This document shows, piece after piece, positions 27,450-37,779 of a stretch of DNA of 64,000 nt. A program made the translations under genes and the position numbers. The notes below the pieces were generated by a model. That model did no database searches and was not told the DNA's origin. It worked only from the letters and a program-made list of their open reading frames with translations. Positions within the stretch are counted from its first letter, which is position 1. Every line of letters begins with the position of its first letter. Source of the DNA: Lates calcarifer (lineage: Eukaryota; Chordata; Actinopteri; Centropomidae); contig NC_066844.1 of NCBI RefSeq assembly GCF_001640805.2, forward strand, positions 14,012,543 to 14,076,542, in the 5' to 3' direction.

Positions 27450-30400
27450 GTTTTGTTTGTTTTTTCTTTTACCTTTTTTTTTTTTTTTTACCTCATCTGC
27501 CCCATAGTACCATGACTACATTATGTAATCCCTGCCTCTGTGACCTTGAATCCTTCCAAAGTATTATCACATCAGTCAGCTTTGGGAATGGGGAATTAAC
27601 ATTCAACAGTCGGCCACTGACATAAAATGTGTTAATCCTCTGAAGCAACCATGCCTTAATCATTAAACACACACACACTCACAGGTCTCAGCCATGCATA
27701 TCACCTCATGATAGGCACTTAGGCAGACCTGCAGTGTGAGGCTGTATTTCTTTAAAAAAAAAAAAAAAAAAAAATTCCAAAATAGCTTATTGAACTGTCA
27801 AAAAAGTAAATATCTACCACCCCTCTTTTTCCAGTTTCATAGAATTATTGCAGTTCAGGTCCAACTTCTAGCTTTCCTGAGGCTTTCATGAAACCTTGAA
27901 AGTTTCTGCAAACAATTCCTACAACTGTCCCAGCTTTTGTTGATAACTTACAAACCCTCTGTCTGTACGAAGGCAGTGTTGGAACAAGCAATGTTACTAC
28001 ACCCTCTGATGCATTATTATTACAATACTGTGCTGTAGGAAGTAGTCCTGTATATTGCTATCAGAATGGTGAGAAAAGGGCAAGTAACAAAAGAAGACAG
28101 ACTGGTTGGTCAGAGGTTCATCTTACAGCAAGATCATGACCCAAAACATTAGAGGAAAAAAGCAAGACGGTGGCTTCACATGATGGAAGACCAGCACAGT
28201 CTCATGACTAATATACCCCATGGGGCTGCTCTGGGATGAACTGGACAGGAGGTGAAAGCAAAACACCTTAAAAGTGCAGCATACTTGTAACAACTTCTGT
28301 TACCACGTTAGGACGAACTGGCTGCACAATATTTCATTCCCATTGTAGTAAGAATAGTAAGAATATCCCAAGTGTGTTCAGTTGCTGAATTGAGTTTAAA
28401 TTTACGATGTAAGACTCCATAATTACTTTAAAAACAAAATTGCTATTTATTTGTCCTTCTGATTTAATTTCAGAGAGCACTAAGACATTCCACTAAATGG
28501 ATAAAGAAAAATGGAAGAAAAATGATTTTTTTGACCTATACTGTATTTATTTATATATTTATTTATTTATAGTTTTTTTTTTACATGTTGAATAACAAAA
28601 CATTGCTTCAGACAGAGCACTGGAAACTCAGATTGGAAAAAAAAAAAAAAATAGTAATGCAAGATTATATTATCATCTAAATGTTGAAATGTCAACTAGA
28701 AAGTGTTTGGGTTTGCCGTTACAAATACAAAACAAGAGTAACATGTCATACACACACACACAGTTTGATCCGGCTCTTAAGTGTATGTCACAATTGATCT
28801 AACATGATGACCTCTGTGGACATTTGTCATTGTCAAGAAAAAGAAAAAAAAAAAAGATTGTTTTGATTGTTCCATCATACTATACCCTGTGAGCAATTAG
28901 AAAGCATTTTTAACTGTCAAAGGAAAGCCCCTTCTTCTGAAGTGGTTGCTTCCCTGACGTACTTGAGCTGCTGTCAGTTTCTGACACAGTTTCTCATTAG
29001 GTGCCATTTAGCCCACTTCGCTGCCTTTCGCCTTGATCTGCTACACTCAGTCTTGTGAGGAACCACCTGATTTGGGATTAATCCCTATCCTCTCTACCCA
29101 TTAACCTTTCACCCTACTGAACCAAAATTAGTTTGTCATGGGTGCATTCTGACCAGCAGGTTTTAGGGGGCAGACGGAGCAGAGAGGGCACACATGGTGC
29201 GAAAAGACCCCGATGACCCATCAGCTGACCCAGTCATCCTTAACATTAACTCTGCTTCACATGCAAGTGTTTGATGCGGGGCCTCCATGTTGTATTGTCA
29301 ACAAAGATTGCAGTGTTCCTCTAGCGTACATTATTTATGGAGATTATGTTTTGTCCTATAGGCATTTTTTGAAACAATATTTTTTGTTAATTTAACTTTT
29401 CTCTGAAGTTATTTTTTGGGCATTTTGCCTTTATTTGATAGTGGAGATACAGACAGTGAGAGGTGACATGCATCAGTGATTTATTTTTTGAATTTTCAAA
29501 AACGCAAAGAGCAAGAATTGTGCAGTTCTGTATAGAATGTATAGAATTGAATTTACGTTTTAATAGGTGTACAAACTTTGCAGAATGTTCCTTAGTTTTC
29601 CTCATACCATGAAAATGAAAACATGAAATGAGAACAGTCATACCGAGACAGAGAAAATCATAATCATTTGCTGATATATTAATGAAAATATTAAATATAC
29701 CTATGAATACACCTCTGTCTTTCAAGACGCATATTTCTAATGCATATCTAATCTAATGTAGCAGTGGCCTTTGTAACCAACTTCCTCCATACTGTTTGTG
29801 TCAATAGACCATACCAACATAGACCATTAGTTTTGACCATTACAGTTTACTGTGTCACATCCTGTAGTTATATAGCCCTGCTGGTTTTGTTGTATTTGAC
29901 TTACTAGTGAACTTACACATATTTACATGTTGTTTGACCCAGATAATTTGTAGAATAGTGTTGAGTGATTTTAATTATAAAACCACGACTTAAAAAGATG
30001 ACTTGTGAGCCCAAATTCTTCAATCTGTACTGGTTGTCTCCCACTGTGTTTCGATTTATTTGATGCTGCAATAACGTGGAAGAAGCAACAGGACAGAAGG
30101 GGTGTAGAAGTCAGACTACTCTGACAATGACTGGGACTGACGTCAATGGTGGAGGCTCTGGGTGAAATGTCACGTCTAAGGTGTAAAAAAGATGATGTTT
30201 CGCTCACACTCATTGCCCTAATTCTTACTGCACCCAATACTGAAAGACGCCCCTGCTCCATGAGCAAATTTGAAACACCCGTAGCCACAAACATTCAAAA
30301 CAGTTATCTGGTCATATTTTTTAAAATGCTTAAGTGATGTCTGCCTGTGTCTGTTTGGATGTGTGATATTTTTTGGCATTTATTTGCATATTTGTAGACT

Positions 30401-33400
30401 GAGTGGGCTGTCAGCTGTCAGGTGGCTTGTGGCATGACTGTGACGTTTTCTGTTGCTGTTTTAACCACACAGCATCCTGTTTCTCTGTCATGGCGCGTGC
30501 GGTTTTAATAATGAAAAATGTACTTCCGTCATTTCCATTGAACCAGCGTGATGTAGAGTCTTAAGTCGTGGCTGCACTTCTCAGTTTACTGGAAGTGCTT
30601 TCATTTGTAAACACTGGGGATGGAAAGAGGGCAGGGCTGCTGCTGATAAAGTCGTCAAACACACGTGTACCTTTGGCTGGCAGGCAGGATCTCAAATGGG
30701 GAAATGACCTCTGTCATGTTTAGTTAAATTTTTTTTTTTTTTTTTTTTTTGACTCTATATGAGCAGAACAGAGTGTGGGGAAATACTGGTGACAAGAAAA
30801 TGTTCTCAAAAATATTTTATCCATAATTAATCCTCCTCTGACAGCCTTGATCTGCAAATTAAAGTACTGTGATGATAGAACTGCATATTATATCTCAGTT
30901 TCACTCATAACAAATATTGCAAGAAATATAAAGATGTCTTATTGAAACAAGTATGTATGTAGATCTGGAGCTGTGTTCAGATATAGTTAGAGTATAATAG
31001 AGTTTTGGGGGAGGGAGCAGGTGAAGTAGGTAAACACAGCTTCTGTCTCTTTGCATTCAGGAAGTGGAACTTGCTCACAACAGTCCTCCAGTCCTTTCAG
31101 AATGAGTGTATGCTCATTATCTTAGTGGTGTGTGATTCCCCTCAGGCTGCCGTCTGACCCAGGACTGGTTTGTGGTTCGGACGGCCACCTCACTCGCCCA
31201 TATGTCTCCAAATCAACCACTGAAACCTAGGGACTTTTCCAGCTCAGTTCTTCAGCATTACAGTGTTTCTAGACAGTGACCTCAGTAGCTATGCAGCATC
31301 CTCCCTTTTCATTCATACAGCATTAGCACTGATGGTTATGTGGATTGAGTTCACATGACAGTGACATGGGTATGTAGGATGTGTGTTTATGTTGTGGAGA
31401 ATTAAACATCAGTGTGTTCACATGACTTTGGCTTATTTTGGGAGCAGGTTCAGACAGCACACAATAACAATGGCATGTGTCGGTCAAGTGCCGGAGGAGA
31501 TAGAAGCATGAAAGAATGCAGCCTTCAGAGTGGCCCTCAGCCATGTTTGTACACAATAGTCCTCCTTATCTATAGACCTCAATTGCAATAAGGTCACAAA
31601 AGTATGTTTTTCCATATCATACATACCAATGACACAAATTTATATATTTTTATATATAATTTATATAATTTTTCTTAATCAATACTACTTTTGTTTTCCT
31701 ATTTATTTTTGAAATGCTTTTCCTTTTCCTTGAAGTTATAATCCTGATGATTTCAGTCCTGGTTAATTAAACACATGTGGATACTGGTGGCAGCAGCAAA
31801 TGAGGTTTGATACTACAAGTCCAGAACACTGAGGCAACAAACACTAGTGAGCAGTACTTTGTCAACATATATCAACTGAGCAACACCTGTACAACACCAA
31901 ACAAACCCAAATTGAAGAAGTCAGACAAGAATAATAACTGCTGCTGCAATTTGATTTCATGCCACATTTTCCACACAGCAGGGCACCGTCAATTCGGTTA
32001 CCTATGTGAGGTCATCTGTTGCTCACAGCTCTTCATTTAACACCTCAATGAGTGCTGCTCAGTCTTGTTCTTTTAACTCCCTGAAAAATTTCTGACTGAT
32101 CCACTGACAAATGATTGTTGTTTTGTAGAGGTGTTTTTGATAAACAATAGTAAACTCTGACAGATACATTGCGTTTCTTGTGACTGCATCACAATAAAAG
32201 CCACCCAGTGTTTTGTGGTAGAATAGTTATAGCTTATAACAGCTTTGATACAGCATGACACAATTGAACAGTAAACAGTGAGGATGTAATGATATATTAC
32301 CTGCAGCAAGACACTTAGAATCCAGCGCAAGAATGGCAGACTCCGCCACTACCAATGGAAACTCCTACATAGAGATGTAATTACATCATGTTAATGTATT
32401 AAATGGCCATTGCTGACAAAATGTCAACTTTATATAGTATCAAAAACATGCATATGATTTTATGAAAATCATATGGATTGTTCTTTAATAGTTTTTTTTT
32501 CACTTCATTATTTTATGAGACGTACATAAACATTTCAACTTGTAATCATACTTGTTTGAACCTCACACTTAATTGATATTGCTGGCTCATCAGTTTACAC
32601 CATCAACCACATTAAAACACTCATGCCCACAGTTGTCAAACTTCCAATACCTCAACCATCAGTTTTCAATGTGTCATATAACAGGTTCATACCTTTCAAA
32701 GAATCTACTCTCAAAACCTTTTCACTTTGGCATTTAGAGCTTTCATTGGGGGTTAATGGCTCCTTTGATTCCAACTTCAGAAATATGAAAGAACTGACAA
32801 AATCTACACAATAAACTTTAATGTTTCTTGAGTGTTGCTGACACCAGTGTGCCAGTAGTTAGAGTTATTCTACAACATCTTCTCAGGAGAAATCAGTGCC
32901 AGTATTTCAAAAGAGTATTCTAAATTTTAACCCTCTGCCCCACTGCTTCTGTGAGTCACTGTATGCAGTTTGCAGGAGCGTTCAAGAGCTATGTGTTCAT
33001 CTCAGTGCCACATGTGAGGCGATGTGTGTATGATCAAACAAGGAAGTTCGTTTCTCCACCTTAGTTCTGTAAGTTTGCCTCTTCTGTCGTTTGCACAGTA
33101 AGGCTATATGTGACGGAAACATATCACCAATAAGTGAACTGCCTGGTACAAGTGATTTCAAGAAGGCCCTTATATCCCATGTGATTTTAATATGGAAAGT
33201 CCCTCATGATTAGTTTGATTCCGCTTTTAGAACAAGCTTCAAATCAGCGCACACAGCCAAAGAGATGAAACAGGGCCTATGATGAAAAAGACAAATCAAA
33301 TGGGGCTTGGCTAGTTGGTCATACTTGATGTTGCTCGTGTTTTAATGTGTGAAACACTTTCAGCTGCGCTTAAAAATAAAAATGAGACTAGTTTATTTAA

Positions 33401-35256
33401 GGAACAAAACATATTCACTGTGTTGAACAGAAAGTTCGATAATGGATGTTATAAATCAGTCGGATTATGGTTCGATATACTGCCCCTAACCATCCACATT
33501 TCTGTTTTCCAGGAGCACAACTTGGACTGGTTCCCACGGATGCGGGCCATGTCCTTGGTCAGTAGCGATGCAGATGGAGAACAGAACGAGATCAGAAACC
33601 TGCAGGAGAAACTGGAGTCCACCATGAAATTGGTGTCGAACCTCTCGGGCCAGCTGACAGAGCTCAAAGAACAGGTTAGTTAAACTGCAGTGAAACAGTG
33701 ACAGAGACAAAAGACTTTGAAGACTCTGACTTCATCGTGGGCGAAAACATGAAGAGTGAGAGACGTTTTTCGATAGATGTGGACAGCAGACGTTGCTCGA
33801 GGTTTGTTTGTTTGCTGCTCGTTGCCCTTTAGATGTGGAGCTTACTAAATGCAAAAGGTGATGAGTCATAGTTCACAACACAGCTCATGAGGCTGTCAGC
33901 CTGATTTATTTTCATCATTGAGCAACAACCTATCTTTAGTTTCTCTGGAAGTCATTATTGACCTTTTTGCTAAGATTTGAATTTTTATTTGTTATCTGTT
34001 CATTGATTTCTTTGTTTACTGGACAAAGCCTTCTTCAGTATTTAGAAAAGCACAGAATTATAAAATCATTACTTTTGATTAGACTGGCTAGTGAGATAGT
34101 TATTCAGTAAGTGAATGATTTTAAAGCAGTGATTAAACTCACAGATTTAAGTGCTAAGTTGTGTAAGAATACATTCCAATGATATTGCGTATATCAACAG
34201 TCCTCTGCACTAAAATTGCACAATTGCTGCAATCCGCTGTTTCTAGTAAACAGAATTGTAAAAATGGCTTTACCCTTGAAATGAGAACTATCTGTGAGGA
34301 AGTGAATGTTACCGAGACATTTTGACCCAGACAGGGGGGAAATGATTATTGTGTTTCTGAAAGCTGTGAAGGGCACCGCATCACATTTCAGTCCAGATTC
34401 AGCATGCTTTCTCTTGTTTTTATAAAGAAACAATTCAAAAAGCAGGATTGTGTAGAGTTCATTAATTAAAATTCTTCTAATTCTTCTAATTGCATTCAGA
34501 GTAGGACAAAATCAAGAAAGTTGTGCCACAACTCCTCTCTGTGTTGGATCATTACAAATCAAATTGGCTTAATTAGAAAATTGTAGTGTAAAACAAGCCA
34601 GCATTCTACTACTAACTGAGTTTAAACTGTCAACTTACTGTGCTTGATGATGATATTTTTCTCTAACACGTCCCTCTACGCAGAATTATTTCTCCAGGAA
34701 CACTCATTACAGGACCACTCTGTCTTCTCACTTTTAATGTTGTGTTTCAGTGCTGAGGTGCAAATCACTACCTTCTGTTAATTAAAGTTAATTCTTAGCA
34801 GAAAACCCATTCTTGTTCCTGTTGGTATAAAGGTTAACACCTGTGTTATGACTCATGTGCTTTGCTTGATCTTGAAATTTCTTTTGACTGGGTTTCAGTA
34901 TTAGTAGTTTGTATTCTGCTGCTTTCGTCAGAAGACGCAGCAATGTGGATGACAAGGGCTGGCAGGATTTCAGAAGAATCCGTTTCAGTTCAGCAGTGTG
35001 CAGGGTTTGTGCAGCATTTGTTAGTTTCTGTAAAGTGGCGTGAAAGAATGAATCAATGAGGACTGTAGAGCAGAGAAGGTGCCAGCATGTACAGAGGAGG
35101 AAGATGCGCGTGCCAGCAGAGGCACAGGTGGAATTATTTTTAAAGATCTGTCTTCTCTGTCGTCCTCAGATGACAGAACAGAGGAAGCAGAAGCAGCGGA
35201 TTGGCCTGCTGGGACACCCTCAGCACATGAACGTCAACCCCCAGCAGCCCGCATAA
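1919..35256 (+). CDS. itpr1: Inositol 1,4,5-trisphosphate receptor type 1, C-terminal part (19 exons, 5' end outside window)
   Basis: This is the ER calcium-release channel gated by IP3. Exons seen: 1919-2096, 8876-9059, 9398-9660, 10479-10679, 12108-12218, 12807-12902, 12975-13109, 13631-13738, 14289-14481, 16682-16804, 21372-21547, 22123-22287, 22703-22892, 23147-23239, 24267-24415, 25702-25867, 26960-27120, 33513-33674 and 35170-35256. All junctions are GT-AG and every phase matches, giving about 978 residues. In order they encode regulatory helical repeats, the RIH-associated region, six membrane segments with the GGGVGD filter, a CxxC...HxxxxH linker and a C-terminal coiled coil ending NVNPQQPA. 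The type 1 assignment rests on that tail and on the bhlhe40/arl8b neighbours. Type 2 and 3 receptors differ in the tail. Teleosts can keep two type 1 copies (a and b), and I cannot tell which this is. The IP3-binding core is upstream of the window. Confidence 0.96.
2097..8875 (+). other. itpr1 intron, 6.8 kb
   Basis: No coding exon is recognisable. It holds GT-rich tracts (about 2700-2860), a (TTG)n run at about 5849-5876, an A-run at 7846-7860 and an AT-rich stretch at 8509-8740. That stretch begins GGGCTGTGCGATTGAA and resembles the low-complexity dispersed repeats common in fish introns. Its element family was not identified. Confidence 0.6.
5849..5876 (+). repeat. (TTG)n microsatellite
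   Basis: About nine consecutive TTG/GTT units in an itpr1 intron. The short Thr-rich frame on the other strand is a by-product of this repeat. Confidence 0.85.
8876..9059 (+). CDS. itpr1: itpr1 exon (regulatory domain)
   Basis: Reads [20 protein letters not shown] and on through [16 protein letters not shown] to a lysine-rich end. It enters in phase 0 after TTCAG and leaves in phase 1 at AAAG|GTTAGG. The [20 protein letters not shown] core is typical of IP3 receptors. The end ([14 protein letters not shown]) is a charged, poorly conserved linker. Confidence 0.95.
9398..9660 (+). CDS. itpr1: itpr1 exon (regulatory domain)
   Basis: Enters in phase 1 after GGTTAG and reads [20 protein letters not shown], then [12 protein letters not shown] and [20 protein letters not shown], ending NHNRDLQ at CAG|GTCAGC. 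The linker after RREAE ([20 protein letters not shown]) is the variable part. A C run starts 49 bases after the donor. Confidence 0.95.
9709..9730 (+). repeat. poly-C run
   Basis: About 22 consecutive C residues shortly after the donor of the preceding itpr1 exon. Runs like this are prone to length errors in assemblies. Confidence 0.8.
10479..10679 (+). CDS. itpr1: itpr1 exon (RIH-associated region)
   Basis: 67 codons in phase 0/0, starting [20 protein letters not shown] and containing [20 protein letters not shown], up to CQGPCHENQ. This glycine-rich stretch is nearly invariant in IP3 receptors and opens the RIH-associated domain shared with ryanodine receptors. Confidence 0.97.
10680..12107 (+). 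other. itpr1 intron, 1.4 kb
   Basis: No coding signal. It contains a perfect 23-bp tandem duplication at 11863-11908 just after an ATTAATGA-rich patch. Confidence 0.6.
11863..11908 (+). repeat. Perfect 23-bp tandem duplication
   Basis: Two identical adjacent 23-base copies (11863-11885 and 11886-11908), each beginning CAGCAATTTTGC. Complete identity suggests a recent duplication by slippage. Confidence 0.9.
12108..12218 (+). CDS. itpr1: itpr1 exon (RIH-associated region)
   Basis: 37 codons in phase 0/0: [20 protein letters not shown] then [17 protein letters not shown]. The acceptor is TCCTCAG and the donor AAA|GTGAGT. The only difference that stands out from recalled mammalian ITPR1 is HEC where Ser is usual. 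Confidence 0.96.
12807..12902 (+). CDS. itpr1: itpr1 exon (RIH-associated region)
   Basis: 32 codons in phase 0/0: [20 protein letters not shown] then [12 protein letters not shown]. The acceptor follows a T-rich tract (TTTTTTTGTAG) and the donor is CTG|GTGCGT. Confidence 0.96.
12975..13109 (+). CDS. itpr1: itpr1 exon (acidic linker)
   Basis: 45 codons in phase 0/0. It opens [18 protein letters not shown], passes through a run of Glu/Asp (EGEDGEEEH) and ends [16 protein letters not shown]. The acidic run is longer and richer in Glu than I recall for mammals. The flanks are conserved. Confidence 0.95.
13631..13738 (+). CDS. itpr1: itpr1 exon
   Basis: 36 codons in phase 0/0: [20 protein letters not shown] then [16 protein letters not shown]. 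Acceptor ATTTCAG, donor GAG|GTCAGT. Confidence 0.96.
14289..14481 (+). CDS. itpr1: itpr1 exon (pre-membrane linker)
   Basis: Phase 0 in, phase 1 out. Reads [40 protein letters not shown] and ends [10 protein letters not shown]. This is the conserved helical linker that couples cytosolic domains to the channel. Confidence 0.97.
14482..16681 (+). other. itpr1 intron, 2.2 kb
   Basis: No exon, known RNA or recognisable transposon was found. The composition is AT-rich with ordinary short A runs. Confidence 0.55.
16682..16804 (+). CDS. itpr1: itpr1 exon (first membrane segment)
   Basis: Phase 1 in and out. Encodes [20 protein letters not shown] followed by [20 protein letters not shown], the first transmembrane helix. 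The acceptor is TCCTCCAG and the donor GGAG|GTCAGT. Confidence 0.97.
16805..21371 (+). other. itpr1 intron, 4.6 kb
   Basis: No coding exon. It holds a GT/GC-rich tract (about 16899-16955), an (AAAT)n run at about 17595-17617 and a poly-T block followed closely by a poly-A block (19172-19229). The rest is unremarkable AT-rich DNA. Confidence 0.6.
19172..19229. repeat. Poly-T / poly-A inverted homopolymers
   Basis: About 21 T (19172-19192), 12 mixed bases, then about 25 A (19205-19229). The arms could pair as a hairpin. Confidence 0.85.
21372..21547 (+). CDS. itpr1: itpr1 exon (second membrane segment, start of third)
   Basis: Phase 1 in, phase 0 out. Encodes [20 protein letters not shown] and [18 protein letters not shown], then [20 protein letters not shown]. 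The second helix and the start of the third are clear hydrophobic stretches split by the basic PHGIR loop. Confidence 0.96.
22123..22287 (+). CDS. itpr1: itpr1 exon (third and fourth membrane segments)
   Basis: 55 codons in phase 0/0: [20 protein letters not shown], then [20 protein letters not shown] and HVFFYSLL. The fourth helix ends VHVFF, where I recall VHEFF in mammalian ITPR1, so an acidic residue at the membrane edge is replaced by Val. Confidence 0.95.
22703..22892 (+). CDS. itpr1: itpr1 exon (fifth membrane segment)
   Basis: Phase 0 in, phase 1 out. Starts [20 protein letters not shown] (linker to the pore domain), continues [20 protein letters not shown] (fifth helix) and ends in the lumen with [11 protein letters not shown] is an N-glycosylation sequon at the position of the known luminal glycan. 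Confidence 0.97.
23147..23239 (+). CDS. itpr1: itpr1 exon (variable luminal loop)
   Basis: 31 codons in phase 1/1: [20 protein letters not shown] then [11 protein letters not shown]. The acceptor is GCATAG (weak pyrimidine tract) and the donor GATG|GTAGGT. The region is the least conserved part of the receptor, but FxSxVCxxExxENCS keeps the family pattern, including the NCS sequon. Phase agreement with both neighbours supports it. Confidence 0.85.
23269..23311 (+). repeat. (GT)n microsatellite
   Basis: A GT dinucleotide run beginning about 30 bases after the luminal-loop exon of itpr1. GT tracts just after a donor can affect exon inclusion, but nothing here proves that. Confidence 0.85.
23312..24266 (+). 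other. itpr1 intron, about 1 kb
   Basis: No coding or repeat signal of note beyond the (GT)n run at its start. Confidence 0.5.
24267..24415 (+). CDS. itpr1: itpr1 exon (pore helix and selectivity filter)
   Basis: Phase 1 in, phase 0 out. A divergent start ([18 protein letters not shown]) leads to [20 protein letters not shown] and [12 protein letters not shown]. Codons 24374-24391 encode the GGGVGD selectivity filter shared by IP3 and ryanodine receptors. The two luminal cysteines (CDSLLMC) are kept. Confidence 0.97.
24416..25701 (+). other. itpr1 intron, 1.3 kb
   Basis: No exon. AT-rich, with A-rich patches (24470-24500), AAAT repeats (25485-25500) and a GT tract (25611-25630). Confidence 0.5.
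25702..25867 (+). CDS. itpr1: itpr1 exon (sixth membrane segment, gate)
   Basis: Phase 0 in, phase 1 out: [20 protein letters not shown], then [20 protein letters not shown] and [12 protein letters not shown]. The sixth helix lines the pore and carries the gate. The CFIC pair starts the cytosolic linker domain's zinc-binding site. Confidence 0.97.
26843..26927 (+). repeat. (GT)n-rich microsatellite
   Basis: Interrupted then pure GT repeats ending about 30 bases before the next itpr1 exon's acceptor. Confidence 0.85.
26960..27120 (+). CDS. itpr1: itpr1 exon (cytosolic linker domain)
   Basis: Phase 1 in, phase 0 out: [40 protein letters not shown] and [10 protein letters not shown]. The histidines in HIKVEH complete the CxxC...HxxxxH zinc site begun in the previous exon. 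HYLFFIVL has Phe where I recall Cys in mammals. Confidence 0.97.
27121..33512 (+). other. itpr1 intron, 6.4 kb
   Basis: The largest itpr1 intron lying between two exons that are both in the window, apart from the 6.8-kb one near the start. It contains a (TTTTG)n run (about 27420-27460), several poly-A/T runs (27753-27773, 30727-30751) and a decayed Tc1-like transposase segment (28083-28340). No receptor exon is missing: the flanking exons join in frame. Confidence 0.65.
28083..28340 (+). mobile_element. Tc1/mariner-like transposase relic (C-terminal part)
   Basis: LQQDHDPKH is encoded at 28123-28149 and LLWDELDRR at 28226-28252, followed by a stop codon. They match the second-Asp (QxDxDPKH) and third-catalytic-residue regions of Tc1-type DDE transposases and are about the right distance apart. 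The two motifs lie in different frames, and stops follow both, so the copy is dead. No terminal inverted repeats were identified, so the limits are approximate. Confidence 0.7.
33513..33674 (+). CDS. itpr1: itpr1 exon (C-terminal coiled coil)
   Basis: 54 codons in phase 0/0: [20 protein letters not shown], then [20 protein letters not shown] and ELKEQ. Leucines at heptad-like spacing form the C-terminal coiled coil of the tetramer. Confidence 0.97.
33675..35169 (+). other. itpr1 last intron, 1.5 kb
   Basis: No coding or repeat feature recognised. Open frames near its end are out of frame with the last exon. Confidence 0.5.
35170..35256 (+). CDS. itpr1: itpr1 last coding exon and stop
   Basis: Encodes [20 protein letters not shown] then NVNPQQPA and stop TAA at 35254-35256. 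This tail is diagnostic for the type 1 receptor. The acceptor is CGTCCTCAG. Confidence 0.97.
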   Translation: MTEQRKQKQRIGLLGHPQHMNVNPQQPA

Positions 35257-36515
35257 GGTCAACTAACACGGCTCTGAAGCAGTTCAGCATCGACTGTGTG
35301 TGTGGACGGAGCCTCTTTCAGAGGCTGCGCTTCACGTGTACTGTACTGAGTGTGAGTGTTAACTTATAACGGTAGGGAAACACTGTAACATAGGTAGTCA
35401 TAAGACAATGTGTAGCTCTACCCCACGCACATGTTACTCCAAACAGTAACATTCACCCACCTCATTCTGTTCAGTCTAGTTTGAAATTGTGCCAAAAGTT
35501 TTCTATGTAGAAATCAGTTAGATTTCTCAACACATGGCCTTTACTGGTTGAACTTGAAACACGATGGAGCTGACTGGACAGGAGGAGTTAATCCCATTTG
35601 TTTTTCATTGTTTATTTTAATCATCATGTTTTCTATTTATATTTCTGGCATAATGAGCAGTATTAAATGTCTTATTTTTGTATGTTGTGCAATATATTAA
35701 CTTAAATATGCAACCTCATTGGTGTGTGGATTTAAGTTCCATCAATCATGTCTTACTAAAAAGCGTGAGCCAACGTTTTTGTTCGTACTTTATCGTCACT
35801 GGATAAAATAGGGAGTTGTTGGTTGTCTTTACTTACGCAAATATAGAGCATATATTTAATAAGTTGGCCTTCTCAATTTTACTTTTTTCTTTTATTTCTT
35901 GAAAATGTGCATACTTCTTGAGTGTCACGGCACTCGATAGAAATAGTATATTGTGTGAGAGCAATATATACAGATAGTTTTTTCTTTCACCTGTGTAAAT
36001 CCAGTGGTGTCATATCTCAGCGTTAACTTATTTTATGATAAATTTGCTTTATTCAATTTGATTCTGAAAGACATTTAGAATGTTTGATGCGTCTGTCAAA
36101 TATACAGAATAATTTCAGTGTCACCCATGCTTTTACTCTTTGCTCAGGAGTTGTGTAACTTTTACTTTAATAAATATCATTTGCATAATTTCTCATGTTT
36201 TGCAGCAAACATGTTCCATTTGTGCCTATTGTCCCATTTAAAGTCTGATACATGTTTGCTGCTTGTGCAGTCACTAACTTTTACGCTCATTGTTCACTAA
36301 AAATGTATTAGTTGGTTTTCATGCTACAGTTAGATTCTCTCTTTTTTTCTTTCTTTTTTTGAAGACTGTGTGTACATAATGTCTGTTGCTTAACTTTGCT
36401 TTTGTATAGAAAAATGAGGTGGAGAAACTGTTATTCAAAATGAATGTTAAGACTAATTAAAAATCTAAGCACTGTCAATTTGTATATTAAAGTAGAATTA
36501 TTTATTAAAATTGAT
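35257..36515 (+). other. itpr1: itpr1 3' UTR (approximate)
   Basis: AT-rich, no open frame of note. AATAAA at 36169-36174 and ATTAAA at 36486-36491 are candidate polyadenylation signals, so the transcript may end about 20 bases after either one. Confidence 0.55.
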
Positions 36516-37779
36516 GTAATTATCCTTTACCCCCTGTGGTGTGTGTTTATTGTTGAGGTGATATCATAGGATTATTATTATAAGACCATGTCCATATAAA
36601 GCGAACCATTCATTTGCTTTATTGTTTAAAGATGTTCTATTCGTTTCAAAGTGTGTTTACACGCCCTCGTGCATTGTCTCACACTCAGTGATCAGAGCAT
36701 CTAACATGACTAATTTCTGTTAATGCTGGTGTTGTACCCTTTCACTTCAGTTGCTATATAAGCCAGTAAAAGTAATCAGCATGCCATGAACGGCATGTAA
36801 ATATCACTGATATGAAATATGAAAATATGTACATATTTGCTCACATTACATGCACACAAAAAAGGCTCCATTGTAAGCGATGTTTCAGTCACAGTTATAC
36901 GCAATTACTACTGACAATATATTCCACATCAGCCATGCACACAAATTTTAGCCAATGTTTTCCAGTTCAGAAATTAAACTAGGCCATGTCCTGAATTAAT
37001 TTTGACAGCTTTCAGAGAAATGATCTCTGTCAACTGGAAACATGCATGTCTGAAACCAGCGAGTCTGCAGTAAACTACAAGTGGAATGTGTGTAATTGGG
37101 TGGGTTTAAAATTTCATATCCTCATTAAATAGGGGCTTTCCTGAAAGGTTCTCTGCAGGCCAAGTACTTATCAGCTATTCTGTCAGATGAGCTGATTGCT
37201 GATCTGCCTTTCAGTCTCATACCATGTGTCCTTTAAAGGATATGCCTTGTAAATGACAGACCCTATTTAGATTCATTCTCAGATGTAGGACTCCTTATTA
37301 TAGTTTGTTTTTTTCTTTTTATTCTCATCCTTTATTTTGTCTCCATTTGTAACTTTGATGTAGATTTGAGAATAGTTGTGCAAGGTTACATGACGTTGCA
37401 CAATCTCAACTAGCTACAACAGTAATATACTCTGCCTACAGCTATATGGCTTATATATAACATTTGTATTTTTATAAGCTACTTATGGTACTCTTTTTTT
37501 TTTTTTTGGATTAATTTTTACCTTTACTTTTATTTATACACTTATTTTTCTACCACTGAAAGAAAGGAAGAAAGAAAGAAAGAAAAACTTCTAATAGTAC
37601 CCTTTCTTAAACGATAAAACCGTGGGAAGAGCAAGACCCACTCACTGTGATTCTTTTTTCTTATTACTTCTCCCCACATAGACAGAACAATAGAAGAAAA
37701 ATGTGTCAGAGACAAGAGTTTCATTTTCTTCACGGTCTTATCGGTATTTACAACAAGTGTTGACAGAGACCCCTTTCCC

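Noticed and set aside
34862..35369. Overlapping open frames at the end of itpr1
   Set aside because: They are out of frame with the conserved tail and span its acceptor.
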